A stretch of DNA of 64,000 bases from Methylobacterium indicum (GTDB taxonomy: Bacteria > Pseudomonadota > Alphaproteobacteria > Rhizobiales > Beijerinckiaceae). The position numbers and the translations under genes are program-made. This document shows positions 1 to 10,433 of this stretch, piece after piece; position 1 is the stretch's first letter; every line of letters begins with the position of its first letter. The notes beneath the pieces were generated by a model. It saw only the letters and a program-made list of their open reading frames with translations, ran no database searches and was not told where the DNA came from. Location: assembly GCF_001043895.1 (NCBI RefSeq), contig NZ_JTHF01000111.1:26553-90552 (forward strand), given 5' to 3'.

Positions 1-575
1 CGCTGCTCGGCCCGGCTCTCCTCGAGCACGGTGCGGCGCGACACCACGATGTTGCCGCGGCGGCGGTCCATCTTGAGGATCTGGAACGGCTGCGGCGTGC
101 CCATCAGCGGGGTGACGTCGCGGACCGGACGAATGTCGACCTGCGAGCGCGGCAGGAACGCCACGGCGCCGTCGAGGTCGACGGTGTAGCCGCCCTTGAC
201 CTGGTTGAAGATCGTGCCGCTGACGCGCTCGTTGTTCTCGAACGCCTTCTCGAGCTTGACCCAGCTCTCCTCGCGGCGCGCCTTGTCGCGCGAGATGACG
301 GCTTCGCCGAGGGCGTTCTCGATGCGGTCGACGTAGACCTCGACCTCGTCGCCGACGCCGATCGGCTGGTCACGGCCGGGGCCCGTGAACTCCTTGAGGG
401 CGACGCGGCCCTCGGTCTTCGCCCCGATGTCGATGACGGCGACGTCCTTCTCGATCGCCACCACGCGGCCCTTGACCACGGAACCTTCCGTGATCTCGTG
501 CTCGCGGAACGACTCTTCCAGAAGGGCGGCGAAATCTTCGCGGCTCGACGAGGCGCCTTGCAAACCTGCGGACAT
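1..575 (-). CDS. rpsA: 30S ribosomal protein S1, N-terminal part
   Basis: Ribosomal protein S1 binds mRNA on the 30S subunit and helps start translation of structured messages. Only the first 191 or so residues lie in the window; the gene runs off the left edge. The protein starts MSAGLQG and shows successive S1 (OB-fold) repeats, recognisable from GSVVKGRVVAIEKD and the second repeat around VSGTIFNQVKGGY. The start at 575 is fixed by an AAAGGAG ribosome binding site five bases upstream. In many relatives cmk lies directly upstream of rpsA; here the upstream neighbour is a divergent oxidoreductase operon. Confidence 0.96.
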   Translation of the reverse strand, partial: MSAGLQGASSSREDFAALLEESFREHEITEGSVVKGRVVAIEKDVAVIDIGAKTEGRVALKEFTGPGRDQPIGVGDEVEVYVDRIENALGEAVISRDKARREESWVKLEKAFENNERVSGTIFNQVKGGYTVDLDGAVAFLPRSQVDIRPVRDVTPLMGTPQPFQILKMDRRRGNIVVSRRTVLEESRAEQ

Positions 576-1191
576 CTATGCTCCTTTTCGCCCCGCTCTC
601 TCCGAGGGGACGGCGCCGGCGGCTCGTATCGACGGGCCGCTTCCGCCCGCCGGAGTCCCAAAGCGGCCCCGCCTCGGGGCTTCTCCAGAACCGCCGCCCC
701 CGAAACGGGAAGCGGGCCGGCGCGTGATCGACGGGCAGAAACGTGTGCTCCGAAGGTCCCGGCCGGGGCGCGGTGCGGACGGGCGAGGGCCCGGCACGCG
801 GCATCCCGGCATGGGACGACCGGAGTTGCGGCCGATACACGAAAACGGAACTCGCGGCAAGGCGTTGCAGCGGCCCGGCGCGGCAACCTGACGGTGAACT
901 GGCGGCTTGCCGACACGCGGGGGTCCGGGTTACCCATCCCTAGCCTTAAATCATTCTCATGTTCGGGCGTGGTGCGGGGCTCCGACGATCGGCTCGCGGG
1001 ACGTGTCCCGGGGCGGCGACGTCCACGATGCATGAATGCACGCCGCATGCACGGCGTGAGGGAGGAGAGCGGCGCCGTCCGGTCCGGGGGGCCGGGGCGC
1101 CGAGACCGCAATCGACGAGAGGGAGGTGGCGCCGCGACCGGAAGCGTGTCCGCGGGGCGCCGGAAGAGCCTCCCGAAGCCGGAGGGCGACG
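576..1191. other. long divergent intergenic region, rpsA / iorAB
   Basis: This 616-base gap separates two divergent genes. It holds the candidate rpsA promoter at 832-860. Nearer iorA there is a 12-bp palindrome TGCATGAATGCA at 1029-1040, then a 7-bp stem hairpin at 1039-1058 (CACGCCG / CGGCGTG). Reading frames that cross the gap do not look like any protein family and are shadow frames of GC-rich DNA. No RNA gene was recognised. Confidence 0.5.
832..860 (-). promoter_or_regulatory. candidate sigma-70-type promoter for rpsA
   Basis: On the minus strand, TTGCCG (860-855) and TATCGG (837-832) are separated by exactly 17 bases, a fair housekeeping promoter for a GC-rich genome. It would give rpsA a leader of about 250 bases. 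Not tested; matches of this quality also occur by chance. Confidence 0.35.
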
Positions 1192-1671
1192 ATGATCAAG
1201 CTCAACGTGAACGGGGAGGAGCGCCGCTTCGACGGCGACCCCGAGATGCCGCTGCTGTGGTACCTGCGGGACGAGCTCGGCCTGACGGGCACCAAGTTCG
1301 GCTGCGGCGTCGCGGCCTGCGGCGCCTGCACCATCCATGTCGGCGGCACCGCGATGCGGGCCTGCCAAACCCCGGTCTCGGCCGCCGACGGCCAGCCGGT
1401 GGTGACGATCGAGGGCCTGTCGCCGGACGGCAATCACCCGGTCCAGGCGGCCTGGCGCGAGCTGAACGTGGCGCAGTGCGGCTACTGCCAGACCGGGCAG
1501 ATCATGCAGGCGGCGGCCCTCCTCAAGGAGACCCCGAAGCCGACCGATGCCGACATCGACAACCAGATGAGCGGCAACCTGTGTCGCTGCGGCACCTATC
1601 CGCGCATCCGCGCCGCCATCAAGCAGGCGGCGGGGCTGACCCCGAAGGCCGGCCAGGGAGATCGCCTGTGA
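1192..1671 (+). CDS. iorA: isoquinoline 1-oxidoreductase-like small subunit, 2 x [2Fe-2S]
   Basis: Small iron-sulfur subunit of a molybdenum hydroxylase of the xanthine oxidase family; it carries electrons from the Mo cofactor in the large subunit. The 159 residues contain both family clusters: plant-type ligands C38, C43, C46 and C58 (CGVAACGAC) and the alpha-helical cluster C96, C99, C131 and C133 (CGYC, then CRC). The ATG at 1192 gives the standard N-terminus [13 protein letters not shown] and follows GGAGGG; an in-frame upstream ATG would only add a low-complexity Arg-rich stretch. The stop overlaps the start of the large subunit. The substrate cannot be read from sequence; aldehydes or N-heterocycles are typical for the family. 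Confidence 0.88.
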   Translation: MIKLNVNGEERRFDGDPEMPLLWYLRDELGLTGTKFGCGVAACGACTIHVGGTAMRACQTPVSAADGQPVVTIEGLSPDGNHPVQAAWRELNVAQCGYCQTGQIMQAAALLKETPKPTDADIDNQMSGNLCRCGTYPRIRAAIKQAAGLTPKAGQGDRL

Positions 1672-4013
1672 TTCACGACCTCGCCTCCTTCCCCACCTCC
1701 GCCCCGGCCGACGAGCCGGAATCCATCGTCGCCAAGGTCTCGCCCGGCCAGCTCAGCCGCCGCGGCCTCATCGCCGGGGCCGGTGCCCTGGTGCTCGCCC
1801 TGTCGCTGAAGCCGCAAGGGGCCCTCGCCGCCGATCCGCCGAAATTCGGCGCCGACGGCATGCCGCATGGCTGGCGCGACGACCCGACCCTGTTCGTGGC
1901 GATCGCGCCCGACGGCACCGTGACGGTGACCTGCATCCGCTCGGAGATGGGCCAGGGCGTGCGCACCTCGGTGGCCTTCGTGGTCGCCGACGAGCTCGAT
2001 GCCGACTGGGCCAAGGTCAAGGTCGCCCAGGCGCATGGCGACGAGGAGCGCTTCGGCAACCAGGACACCGACGGCTCGCGCTCGCTCCGGCACTTCTTCA
2101 TGCCGCTGCGCCGTGCCGGCGCCGCCGCCCGCGCCATGCTGGTCGCGGCCGCCGCCAAGCAGTGGAACGTCCCGGCCGCCGAGGTGACGACGGAGAACCA
2201 CGCCCTCGTCCACGCCAAGTCCGGCCGCCGGATCGGCTTCGGCGAGGTCGCGCAGGCCGCGGCCTCCATGCCGGTGCCCGACCGCGCGACGGTGACGCTC
2301 AAGGACCCGTCGGCCTTCCGCTACATCGGCAAGGGCCGCGTCGGCCTCATCGACAATGTCGGCATCACCACCGGCAAGGCGCAGTACGGCCTCGACACCC
2401 GCGTCGAGGGGATGCTCTACGCCGTGGTCGCCCGCCCGCCGGTCTTCGGCGGCAAGGTCAAGAGCTTCGACGAGGCCGCCGCCCTGAAGGTGCCGGGCGT
2501 CGTCAAGGTCGTGACCATCGATCCGCCGGCCCCGCCCTACGAGTTCATGCCGACCGGCGGCGTCGCGGTCATCGCCCGCAACACCTGGGCGGCGATCAAG
2601 GGCCGCGAGGCCTTGAACGCCTCCTTCGAGGACGGGCCGAACGCGAGTTACGACTCCGACGCCTACCGGGCCACCCTGGAACAGGCCGTGCGTAAGCCCG
2701 GCAAGGTGGTGCGCCAGGAAGGCGACGTCGACGCGGCAATGAAGAAGGCGGCCAAGCGCCTTGAGGCCGAGTACTACATCCCCCACCTCGTCCAGGCCCC
2801 GATGGAGCCGCCGGCCGCGACCGTCAGGATCGCCAAGGACGGCACGATCGAGGCGTGGGGCTGCGTGCAGTCGCCCCAGGCCGCCCGCGACCGGATCGCC
2901 AAGCGCCTCGGCGTCGACCCGAAGACCGTCACGGTGAACGTGACGCTGCTCGGCGGCGGCTTCGGCCGCAAGTCGAAGCCCGACTACTTCGTCGAGGCGG
3001 CGCTCTGCTCGAAGGCGATGGACGGCGCCCCGGTCAAGATGACCTGGACCCGCGAGGACGACCTCCACAACGGCTACTACCACACGGTCTCGGTGGAGCG
3101 GCTGGAGGCCGGCCTCGACGACAAGGGTATGCCGATCGCCTGGCTGCACCGCAGCGCGGCCCCGACCATCGGCTCGACCTTCGTGGCCGGCGCCAACGAG
3201 CAGATCCCGATCGAGCTCGGGATGGGCCTCGTCAACGTGCCGTTCGCCATCCCCAACATGCGGATGGAGAACCCGCCGGCCGACGCCCATGTCCGCATCG
3301 GCTGGTTCCGCTCGGTGTCGAACATCCCGCGGGCCTTCGCGGTGCAGTCCTTCATCAACGAGCTGGCCCAGATGGCCGGCCGCGACCCGAAGGACTACCT
3401 CCTCGACGTGATCGGCCCGGCCCGGATCATCGATCCGGTCAAGATCGGCGATGCCTGGAACTACGGCGAGGATCCCTCGCGCTATCCCATCGATACCGGG
3501 CGCCTGCGCAACGTGATCGAGGCGGTGGCCAAGGGCGCCGGCTGGGGCCGCAAGGTGGACAAGGGCCGCGGGCTGGGCATCGCGGCGCATTACAGCTTCG
3601 TGACCTACACGGCGGCCGTGGCGGAGGTCTCGGTCGGGCCGAAGGGCGAGGTCACCGTCGAACGGGTCGACATCGCCATCGACAGCGGCCAGCAGGTCAA
3701 CCCGGAGCGGGTGCGCTCGCAGCTCGAGGGCGCGGTGGTGATGGGCATGGGCCTCGCGCTCACCGCTCAGATCACCTTCAAGAACGGCCGCGCCGTCCAG
3801 GACAACTACGACACCTACGAGCTGACCCGGATCAACGAGGCGCCCAAGATCATCAACGTGCACCTCGTGCAGGGCGGGTCCTGGGACAAGCCGCTCGGCG
3901 GCGTCGGCGAGCCCGGCGTGCCGCCGGTGGCGCCGGCCATCGCCAACGCGATCTTCGCGGCGACCGGCCGGCGCATCCGCCAGCTGCCGATGCGCGACAA
4001 GCTGAGCGCGTGA
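1668..4013 (+). CDS. iorB: isoquinoline 1-oxidoreductase-like large subunit, Mo-binding, Tat-exported
   Basis: Catalytic molybdopterin subunit (781 residues) partnered with iorA. It starts with GTG at 1668 in a GTGA overlap with the iorA stop, implying translational coupling. Residues about 27-50 form a twin-arginine signal ([16 protein letters not shown], then AxA), so the folded complex is probably exported to the periplasm. The Mo-pocket loops GGGFGRKSK and [10 protein letters not shown] are present; the latter holds the likely catalytic Glu748. Many relatives have a third, cytochrome c subunit; none is adjacent here. A strong terminator follows, so this is probably a two-gene operon. Confidence 0.88.
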   Translation: MIHDLASFPTSAPADEPESIVAKVSPGQLSRRGLIAGAGALVLALSLKPQGALAADPPKFGADGMPHGWRDDPTLFVAIAPDGTVTVTCIRSEMGQGVRTSVAFVVADELDADWAKVKVAQAHGDEERFGNQDTDGSRSLRHFFMPLRRAGAAARAMLVAAAAKQWNVPAAEVTTENHALVHAKSGRRIGFGEVAQAAASMPVPDRATVTLKDPSAFRYIGKGRVGLIDNVGITTGKAQYGLDTRVEGMLYAVVARPPVFGGKVKSFDEAAALKVPGVVKVVTIDPPAPPYEFMPTGGVAVIARNTWAAIKGREALNASFEDGPNASYDSDAYRATLEQAVRKPGKVVRQEGDVDAAMKKAAKRLEAEYYIPHLVQAPMEPPAATVRIAKDGTIEAWGCVQSPQAARDRIAKRLGVDPKTVTVNVTLLGGGFGRKSKPDYFVEAALCSKAMDGAPVKMTWTREDDLHNGYYHTVSVERLEAGLDDKGMPIAWLHRSAAPTIGSTFVAGANEQIPIELGMGLVNVPFAIPNMRMENPPADAHVRIGWFRSVSNIPRAFAVQSFINELAQMAGRDPKDYLLDVIGPARIIDPVKIGDAWNYGEDPSRYPIDTGRLRNVIEAVAKGAGWGRKVDKGRGLGIAAHYSFVTYTAAVAEVSVGPKGEVTVERVDIAIDSGQQVNPERVRSQLEGAVVMGMGLALTAQITFKNGRAVQDNYDTYELTRINEAPKIINVHLVQGGSWDKPLGGVGEPGVPPVAPAIANAIFAATGRRIRQLPMRDKLSA

Positions 4014-4022
4014 GCCAAGATC

Positions 4023-4096
4023 CCGCGGGGCGTTCGGCCCCGCGGATCTCGACGAGACGAGGGGCCGCCTCCCGCCGGGGGGCGGCCCTTTTTTTC
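4023..4096 (+). terminator. double hairpin with T-tract after iorB
   Basis: A 9-bp perfect hairpin (CCGCGGGGC / GCCCCGCGG, 4023-4045) is followed by a second stem GGGCCGCC / GGCGGCCC (4062-4069 and 4081-4088) running straight into seven T (4089-4095). The second is a textbook Rho-independent terminator. Confidence 0.88.
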
Positions 4097-4210
4097 TGAG
4101 CCGTCTCTTACTTTCGCCGGAACCCCCGCGCCCGGGCCGGTGTTCGCGGACCGGAGCCCTTCGCGCCAAGGTTCGGGAACGGGCGCGATTCAACGACAGG
4201 GAGAGACGCC

Positions 4211-4615
4211 ATGAAGCTCATCCTCGCCGCCGGCCTCATCGCCGGTCTCGCCGGTCCGGCCTTCGCCGGCGCCTGCGGCACCGAGATCTCCTCCCTGGAG
4301 CCGCGCCTCGACGCGAAGGGCCGCGAGACCATCGCGGCCTCGAGCGGGGGCAAGGAGGTGGCGTCGCGCCGCGAGGCGCAGGCCGAGGCGGCGACCGAGA
4401 AGGGCACCAGCCCCTCCGCGCTCCCGAAGGGCCCCGCCCCGGGCTCGGCCGAGACGCAGGCCACCGCCGAGGTCGCCAAGGCGAGCGGCGGCGGCACCGG
4501 CGTGATGGAGGCCCGCGCCAGCCTCAACCGCGCCCGCGAGCTCGACAAGAAGGGCGACGAGGCCGGTTGCATGAAGGCGGTGTCGGACGCCAAGGAGCAG
4601 ATGGACAAGTCGTGA
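4211..4615 (+). CDS. small exported protein, unrecognised
   Basis: 134 residues with a clear Sec signal peptide (MKLILAAGLIAGLAGPAFA, cleavage after AFA). The mature part is Ala/Glu/Lys-rich and contains only two cysteines, near each end (CGTEIS and AGCMKAV). The C-terminal half (ARASLNRARELDKKGDEAGC) looks helical. A GGGAGAG site precedes the ATG. It is monocistronic between two terminator-like regions. I do not recognise a named family, and function is unknown. Confidence 0.75.
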   Translation: MKLILAAGLIAGLAGPAFAGACGTEISSLEPRLDAKGRETIAASSGGKEVASRREAQAEAATEKGTSPSALPKGPAPGSAETQATAEVAKASGGGTGVMEARASLNRARELDKKGDEAGCMKAVSDAKEQMDKS

Positions 4616-4770
4616 CCTGGGGCCTGCTTTCATCCCTCTCGTGAGGTGAGGCAGCGCACATCGCGGGACGCGGCCGCAGGGTCCGCCCCTGGTCTGCTGC
4701 GCTGCACCACCCACATCCCACCCGCATCGCCCGGCCCTTGAAGCCGGGCTCGATCCGGAGATTTCCTTCC

Positions 4771-5853
4771 GTGCCTTCCCTGTTCGACCCGATCCAGCTC
4801 GGTGCCATCCAGGCGCCGAACCGCATCCTGATGGCGCCGCTGACCCGCGGCCGCGCCTCGCGGACCCACGTCCCGACCCCGATCATGGCGAAGTATTACC
4901 GTCAGCGCGCCGGCGCCGGCCTGATCATCAGCGAGGCCACCGGCATCTCGCAGGAAGGCACCGGCTGGCCCTTCGCCCCGGGCCTGTGGTCGCCTGAGCA
5001 GGTCGAGGCCTGGAAGCCGGTGGTGGCCGCGGTTCACGAGGCCGGCGGGCGCATCGTCGCCCAGCTCTGGCACATGGGCCGGGTGGTCCATCCCGACTTC
5101 CTCGGCGGGCAGGCGCCGGTCTCGGCCTCCGCCACCACGGCGCCCGACCAGGCCCACACCTACGAGGGCAAGAAGCCCTATGCCGAGGCGCGGCCCCTGC
5201 GCGAGGACGAGATCCCGCGGCTGCTCGCCGACTACGCCAAGGCCGCCCGCAACGCGATCGAGGCCGGGTTCGACGGGGTGCAGATCCACGCCGCGAACGG
5301 CTACCTGATCGACCAGTTCCTGCGTTCGGGCACCAACCTGCGCCAGGACCGCTACGGCGGCTCGGTCGAGAACCGCATCCGGCTGCTGTCCGAGGTCGCC
5401 CGCACCGTCGCCGATACGGTCGGGGCCGACCGCACCGGCGTGCGCCTGTCGCCGAACGAGCCGATCCAGGGTGTCGACGATCCCGATCCCGAGACCCTGT
5501 TCCCGGCCGCCGCCGCCGCGCTCTCGCATATCGGCGTCGCCTTCCTGGAGCTGCGCGAGCCGGGCCCGAACGGCACCTTCGGCAAGGCCGCCCGCCCGGC
5601 CGTGGCGCCCGCGATCAAGGCCGCCTTCCGGGGCCCGCTGGTGCTGAACTCCGACTATGACGGCCCGAAGGGTCAGGCCGCCCTCGACGAGGGCCGTGCC
5701 GACGCGATCGCCTTCGGCCGCACCTTCATCGCCAACCCGGACCTGCCGGAGCGGATCGCCAAGGGCGCGCCCCTGAACAAGGACAACTACAAGACCTGGT
5801 ACAGCCAGGGCCCCGAGGGCTACATCGACTATCCGACCCTCGACGCCGCCTGA
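4771..5853 (+). CDS. nemA: Old Yellow Enzyme family FMN ene-reductase (NemA-like)
   Basis: NAD(P)H- and FMN-dependent reductase of activated alkenes, maleimides or nitro compounds, cytoplasmic. The 360-residue TIM barrel has the family N-terminus LFDPIQLGAIQAPNRI, the substrate-binding His173 and Asn176 (IHAANGYL) and the signature RSGTNLRQDRYGGS. The GTG at 4771 is chosen because it sits ten bases after GGAG and gives the usual family start and length; a TTG at 4738 would add eleven atypical residues. Followed by an array of small hairpins that resemble its own stop-codon region. Confidence 0.9.
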   Translation: MPSLFDPIQLGAIQAPNRILMAPLTRGRASRTHVPTPIMAKYYRQRAGAGLIISEATGISQEGTGWPFAPGLWSPEQVEAWKPVVAAVHEAGGRIVAQLWHMGRVVHPDFLGGQAPVSASATTAPDQAHTYEGKKPYAEARPLREDEIPRLLADYAKAARNAIEAGFDGVQIHAANGYLIDQFLRSGTNLRQDRYGGSVENRIRLLSEVARTVADTVGADRTGVRLSPNEPIQGVDDPDPETLFPAAAAALSHIGVAFLELREPGPNGTFGKAARPAVAPAIKAAFRGPLVLNSDYDGPKGQAALDEGRADAIAFGRTFIANPDLPERIAKGAPLNKDNYKTWYSQGPEGYIDYPTLDAA

Positions 5854-5950
5854 CGGCCTTCCCTCCACGCTCGCCGCCGCCCTGACGGCGGCGTGCCTTC
5901 GATCGCCGCCTGACACGGCGGCTTGCCCTGGATCGCCGCCTGACGGCGGC
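5845..5950 (+). repeat. four ~30-bp units each with GCCGCC-TGAC-GGC hairpin
   Basis: The end of the nemA-like gene (GCCGCC, stop TGA, CGGCC at 5845) is echoed three times downstream, at 5876-5892, 5905-5922 and 5935-5950, with spacing of 31, 29 and 30 bases. Each downstream copy forms a perfect 6-bp GCCGCC / GGCGGC stem around a loop containing TGAC. This looks like tandem duplication of the gene terminus and may act as a multi-hairpin transcript end. Confidence 0.7.
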
Positions 5951-6119
5951 CTGCCCGGATCATGGCGCGCACGAGGCCCGGCCGCGTGCACCGCACCATG
6001 ATCCGGCTTGACGCGCGGTCCCGCGTTTGCGACGCCGCTCGGCGCCTGCCCACCACCGGGCAGGCGCCGTCCGCCGGATCGGACGGGCGGCATCATCGCG
6101 GCACGCGGAGTCGATGCGC

Positions 6120-6368
6120 ATGAGCAACCCGGGCAACACTCCCGCCAGCTCCCAGGAGCCCAAGCAGCTCCTCCACCTCGTGTTCGGGGGCGAGCTGACC
6201 GACCTCGACAGCGTCACCTTCCGCGACCTCTCGAAGCTCGACGTGGTCGGCATCTTCCCCGACTATGCCAGCGCCGCCATGGCCTGGAAGGCCAAGGCCC
6301 AGCAGACGGTCGACAGCGCGCAGACGCGCTACTTCATCGTGCATCTGCACAAGCTTCTGCAGCCCTGA
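6120..6368 (+). CDS. DUF4170 family protein
   Basis: Small (82 residues) cytoplasmic protein of the alphaproteobacterial DUF4170 family, recognised from LHLVFGGEL, LDVVGIFPDYASA, WKAKAQQTVD and RYFIVHLHKLL. Function is unknown. Two ATGs are possible, at 6114 and 6120; the second lies nine bases after CGGAG while the first is only three bases away, so 6120 is preferred. It lies upstream of prs but is separated from it by 280 bases with strong inverted repeats and a candidate promoter. Confidence 0.85.
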   Translation: MSNPGNTPASSQEPKQLLHLVFGGELTDLDSVTFRDLSKLDVVGIFPDYASAAMAWKAKAQQTVDSAQTRYFIVHLHKLLQP

Positions 6369-6394
6369 AGCGAATTTCCGCCGCCAGGCATGAC

Positions 6395-6438
6395 GTCCCC
6401 GCGCATGTGAAACGCGGGGACTTGTGAAACGCGGGGAC
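6395..6438 (+). promoter_or_regulatory. competing hairpins upstream of prs
   Basis: GTCCCCGCG (6395-6403) can pair perfectly with either of two identical downstream arms, CGCGGGGAC at 6413-6421 and at 6430-6438. The arms lie within a direct repeat of TGAAACGCGGGGACTTG. Two mutually exclusive 9-bp stems are therefore possible. No T-tract follows either. The pairing is seen directly; a regulatory role is inferred. Confidence 0.5.
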
Positions 6439-6465
6439 TTGCGCATTCCGGCGCACATGAAAGCA

Positions 6466-6494
6466 TTGTGACGATATCCCGGCGCTGGTAAGAG
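6466..6494 (+). promoter_or_regulatory. candidate promoter for prs
   Basis: TTGTGA (6466-6471) and TAAGAG (6489-6494) are spaced by exactly 17 bases. The match is moderate and would give a leader of about 150 bases. It places prs in its own transcription unit, separate from the DUF4170 gene. Confidence 0.35.
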
Positions 6495-6649
6495 CCTCGC
6501 CCGTCACACATGAGAGCATCGCCGCGCGAGGGGCCCGCAATCGCGCGCCGCGCGATGCGATCCCCTCCCCTCGCCCCGGCGCGCGCGGTTCCCCAAGGGC
6601 ACCGTGCGGCAGCGCCGGGGCTCTCGGCGCGGGCCACGATGGAAGCACG

Positions 6650-7594
<945 letters not shown>

Positions 7595-7606
7595 TCGCGC
7601 CGCGAC

Positions 7607-7630
7607 GCCCGCCGGCTTCGTCCGGCGGGC
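7607..7630 (+). terminator. hairpin after prs, no T-tract
   Basis: Perfect 9-bp stem GCCCGCCGG / CCGGCGGGC with a CTTCGT loop, 13 bases after the prs stop. There is no T-run, so this is either a weak terminator or a 3'-end stabiliser. Confidence 0.5.
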
Positions 7631-7690
7631 GCAAGATGATCCGGACCCGAAAGCCGGTCCGAATGCCCGCACGTCCCCCGCGAAACCGGT

Positions 7691-7719
7691 TTGCACCGGG
7701 CCGGCGACGCGCCTATATA
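7691..7719 (+). promoter_or_regulatory. sigma-70-type promoter for trcR
   Basis: TTGCAC (7691-7696), a 17-base spacer and TATATA (7714-7719) stand out in very GC-rich DNA. This is the best housekeeping promoter match noticed in the window. It predicts a structured leader of about 170 bases before trcR, including a GTCCCG / CGGGAC stem near 7752. The rest of the 303-base gap between prs and trcR shows no gene. Confidence 0.6.
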
Positions 7720-7897
7720 TCGGACGATTCCCTCACAGCGTGAGACAGGCCGTCCCGATCATCCCGGGACGCCGGCGGGGCCGAAAGGCTCCGCCCCGGG
7801 CGCCCTGTCGCCGCCGAGGGGCCCGTGTCGCAACGCCGCCTCCCGAGGGAGCGGCCGCCGCGCTTCCGCCGGGCGGGAGCGCCCCGAGGAGGTGTGT

Positions 7898-8614
7898 ATG
7901 TCCCAGGGTCCGTTGATGCCGAAGGCGACGGCCGTCTGGCTCGTCGAGAACACGTCGCTGTCCTTCGATCAGATCGCCGATTTCTGCAAGCTCCACCCCC
8001 TCGAGGTGAAGGGCATCGCCGACGGCGAGGTGGCGGCCGGCATCAAGGGCCTCGACCCGGTCTCGACCGGCCAGCTCACCCGCGAGGAGATCGAGCGGGC
8101 GCAGACCAACCCGAACCACCGCATGAAGGTGGCGGTGTCCAAGGTGAAGCTGCCCGAGGTGAAGCGCACCAAGGGCCCGCGCTACACCCCGCTGTCGCGG
8201 CGCCAGGACCGGCCGAACGCCATCCTGTGGCTGCTGCGCAACCACCCGGAGCTGAAGGACGCGCAGGTGATGCGCCTCGTCGGCACCACCAAGTCGACGA
8301 TCCAGCAGATCCGCGAGCGCACCCACTGGAATTCCGGCTCGCTGCAGCCGATGGATCCGGTGACCCTCGGCCTGTGCTCGCAGATCGACCTCGACTTCGA
8401 GGTGCAGCGCTCCGCCAAGGACCGTCCGCTGGTCGATCCCGCCGAGGGCGGCGCCACCCTGATGCCGCCCGAGCTGTCGGTCCTGCCCGAGCCCGAGGAT
8501 CACGACGAGCGTCGCCCCGGCCGCGGCGACGAACGCCTCGACGCCGATTCGGTCTTCGCCCGCCTCAAGCCGATGCGCAAGGGCGAGCAGGACGAGGACG
8601 ACGACGAGTATTGA
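7898..8614 (+). CDS. trcR: TrcR / DUF1013 family cell-cycle transcriptional regulator
   Basis: 238-residue cytoplasmic protein of the alphaproteobacterial DUF1013 family, named TrcR and described as a transcriptional cell-cycle regulator. The N-terminus (MPKATAVWLVENTSLSFDQI) and the central helix-turn-helix-like segment (DAQVMRLVGTTKSTIQQIR) are diagnostic. The C-terminal 60 residues are acidic and low in complexity. The ATG at 7898 follows a near-perfect AGGAGGT site. It ends convergently with xseA, with a hairpin between them. Confidence 0.88.
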   Translation: MSQGPLMPKATAVWLVENTSLSFDQIADFCKLHPLEVKGIADGEVAAGIKGLDPVSTGQLTREEIERAQTNPNHRMKVAVSKVKLPEVKRTKGPRYTPLSRRQDRPNAILWLLRNHPELKDAQVMRLVGTTKSTIQQIRERTHWNSGSLQPMDPVTLGLCSQIDLDFEVQRSAKDRPLVDPAEGGATLMPPELSVLPEPEDHDERRPGRGDERLDADSVFARLKPMRKGEQDEDDDEY

Positions 8615-8653
8615 GCCGCGGACCGGCAGCCTGTCGAGGTGCCCGCTCGTGAC

Positions 8654-8677
8654 CCCTCCCCCGCAGAGGGGGGAGGG
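8654..8677. terminator. bidirectional hairpin between trcR and xseA
   Basis: CCCTCCCCC (8654-8662) pairs perfectly with GGGGGAGGG (8669-8677) around a 6-base loop, in the 89-base gap between the convergent trcR and xseA genes. It can fold in transcripts from either side. Confidence 0.6.
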
Positions 8678-8703
8678 TTCGGGTATGAGCCTTGGGGCGC
8701 CGG

Positions 8704-10278
8704 TCAGCTCTCGAACAGCGACCCCTGCACGGCGCCCTCCACGGGCGCCTTTTTCGTCTCCGCCGCCGGCTCCTTGCGCTTGGCCGCCCGACGCGGCGCC
8801 GGGCGCGCCGGCAACGGCGGCGTCTCCGGCGGCGTCTCGGGAGCTGCCGCTCCCTCCACCGCAGCCGCCACCCGACCGTCGGCGAACTCCACCGTGAGGC
8901 GGCCGGCCGCCCGCGCGGCTTTTGCCGAGCCGACCGGCGTGCCGGCGGGACCGAGCACCAGCGCGTAGCCGCGGGCCAGCACCGAGCGGTAGTTGAGGCT
9001 GGAAAACAGGGCGGTCGCCCGCGACAGGCGCCCGGCGAGGCGCTCCAGCCCCTGCCCCGGCGCCCGGTCGAGCCGGCGCGACAGCCCGTTCAGCCGCTCG
9101 CCCTGCACCGCCAGCACGCGCTCCAGGGCGTGGCGCGGGCGGTGATCGATCGCCGCCAGCCGCTCGCGGGCCCGCGCCAGCCGCAGGGAGGGCGGGTTGC
9201 GGGCGAGCCCCTGGAGCGCCCGGTTGAGGCGGCCTTGCGCGTCGCGCGCATTGGCGGCGAGCGCGGGCGCCAGGCGGGCCTCCGCGAGGTCGAGGCGCTG
9301 GCGCTTCTGGGCCAGCAGCGCCTCCGGGCCCGGCAGGGCCCGGGCGAGGCCGCGCAACTCGCCCCGGCGCTGGTCGACGAGGCGCGACAGGGCGCCGGCA
9401 TGGCGCCGGCTCAGGGAATCGAGATCGGCGAGCAGGTCGTGCAGCACCGGCACCGCCATCTCGGCGGCCCCGGTCGGGGTCGGGGCGCGCCGGTCGGCGG
9501 CGTGGTCGATCAGCGTGACGTCGGTCTCGTGCCCGACGGCGGAGATCAGCGGGATCGTGCTGGCGGCGGCGGCCCGCACCACGATCTCCTCGTTGAAGCA
9601 CCACAGGTCCTCGATCGAGCCGCCGCCGCGGGCGACGATCAGGACGTCCGGCCGCGGGATCGCGCCGCCGGGTTCGAGCGCGTTGAAGCCGTGGATCGCC
9701 GCCGCGATCTCCTCCGCGGCGCCCTCTCCCTGCACCCGCACCGGCCAGACCAGGACGGGGCGCGGGAACCGGTCGGCCAGCCGATGCAGGATGTCGCGGA
9801 TCACCGCGCCGGTCGGCGAGGTGACGACGCCGACGACCGTGGGCAGGTACGGCACCGGCCGCTTGCGGGCGGCGTCGAACAGCCCTTCGGCGGCCAGCAG
9901 CCGGCGGCGCTCCTCCAGGAGCGCCATCCAGGCCCCGGCCCCGGCGGGCTCCAGCGAATCGACCACGATCTGGTAGGCGGACTTGCCCGGATAGGTCGTG
10001 ATCCGCCCGGTGACCACGACCTCCAGGCCCTCCTTGGGCTTGTGACGCAGCCGCAGCATCGTGCCCTTCCAGATCACGGCATCGATCTTGGCGCCGCCGT
10101 CCTTGAGGCTGAAATAGGCGTGGCCGGAGCCGTGCGGGCCGCGATAGCCCGAGATCTCGCCCTTGAGGCGCACATGCCCGAACGCATCCTCGAGGGTGCG
10201 CTTGAGGGCGGTCGCCAGTTCGGTGACCGACCATTCGGGCACGTTGGCGATCGGGGCGGAGAAGGCGGAGGCGGACAT
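8704..10278 (-). CDS. xseA: exodeoxyribonuclease VII large subunit
   Basis: Catalytic subunit of the single-strand DNA exonuclease that acts in mismatch and recombination repair. The 524 residues comprise an N-terminal OB-fold ([21 protein letters not shown], about 30-130), the central nuclease core ([42 protein letters not shown]) and a long coiled-coil region. The C-terminal tail is Pro/Ala-rich and ends with GSLFES. The small subunit gene xseB is not adjacent. Confidence 0.95.
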   Translation of the reverse strand: MSASAFSAPIANVPEWSVTELATALKRTLEDAFGHVRLKGEISGYRGPHGSGHAYFSLKDGGAKIDAVIWKGTMLRLRHKPKEGLEVVVTGRITTYPGKSAYQIVVDSLEPAGAGAWMALLEERRRLLAAEGLFDAARKRPVPYLPTVVGVVTSPTGAVIRDILHRLADRFPRPVLVWPVRVQGEGAAEEIAAAIHGFNALEPGGAIPRPDVLIVARGGGSIEDLWCFNEEIVVRAAAASTIPLISAVGHETDVTLIDHAADRRAPTPTGAAEMAVPVLHDLLADLDSLSRRHAGALSRLVDQRRGELRGLARALPGPEALLAQKRQRLDLAEARLAPALAANARDAQGRLNRALQGLARNPPSLRLARARERLAAIDHRPRHALERVLAVQGERLNGLSRRLDRAPGQGLERLAGRLSRATALFSSLNYRSVLARGYALVLGPAGTPVGSAKAARAAGRLTVEFADGRVAAAVEGAAAPETPPETPPLPARPAPRRAAKRKEPAAETKKAPVEGAVQGSLFES

Positions 10279-10433
10279 CGGGCGGGACGCTAGCGGCTTG
10301 GCCCGAGTCGCGGAAGGCCGCCCCGCCGCTTGCGGCCGTCCAGTGTCCCCCGCGCATCAGTCCCGGTTGCCGCGCCGCGCCCGCACCCCTAAACGTCTCG
10401 TGCTAAGACTGACCTTCCGTTCCGGGACCGGCG

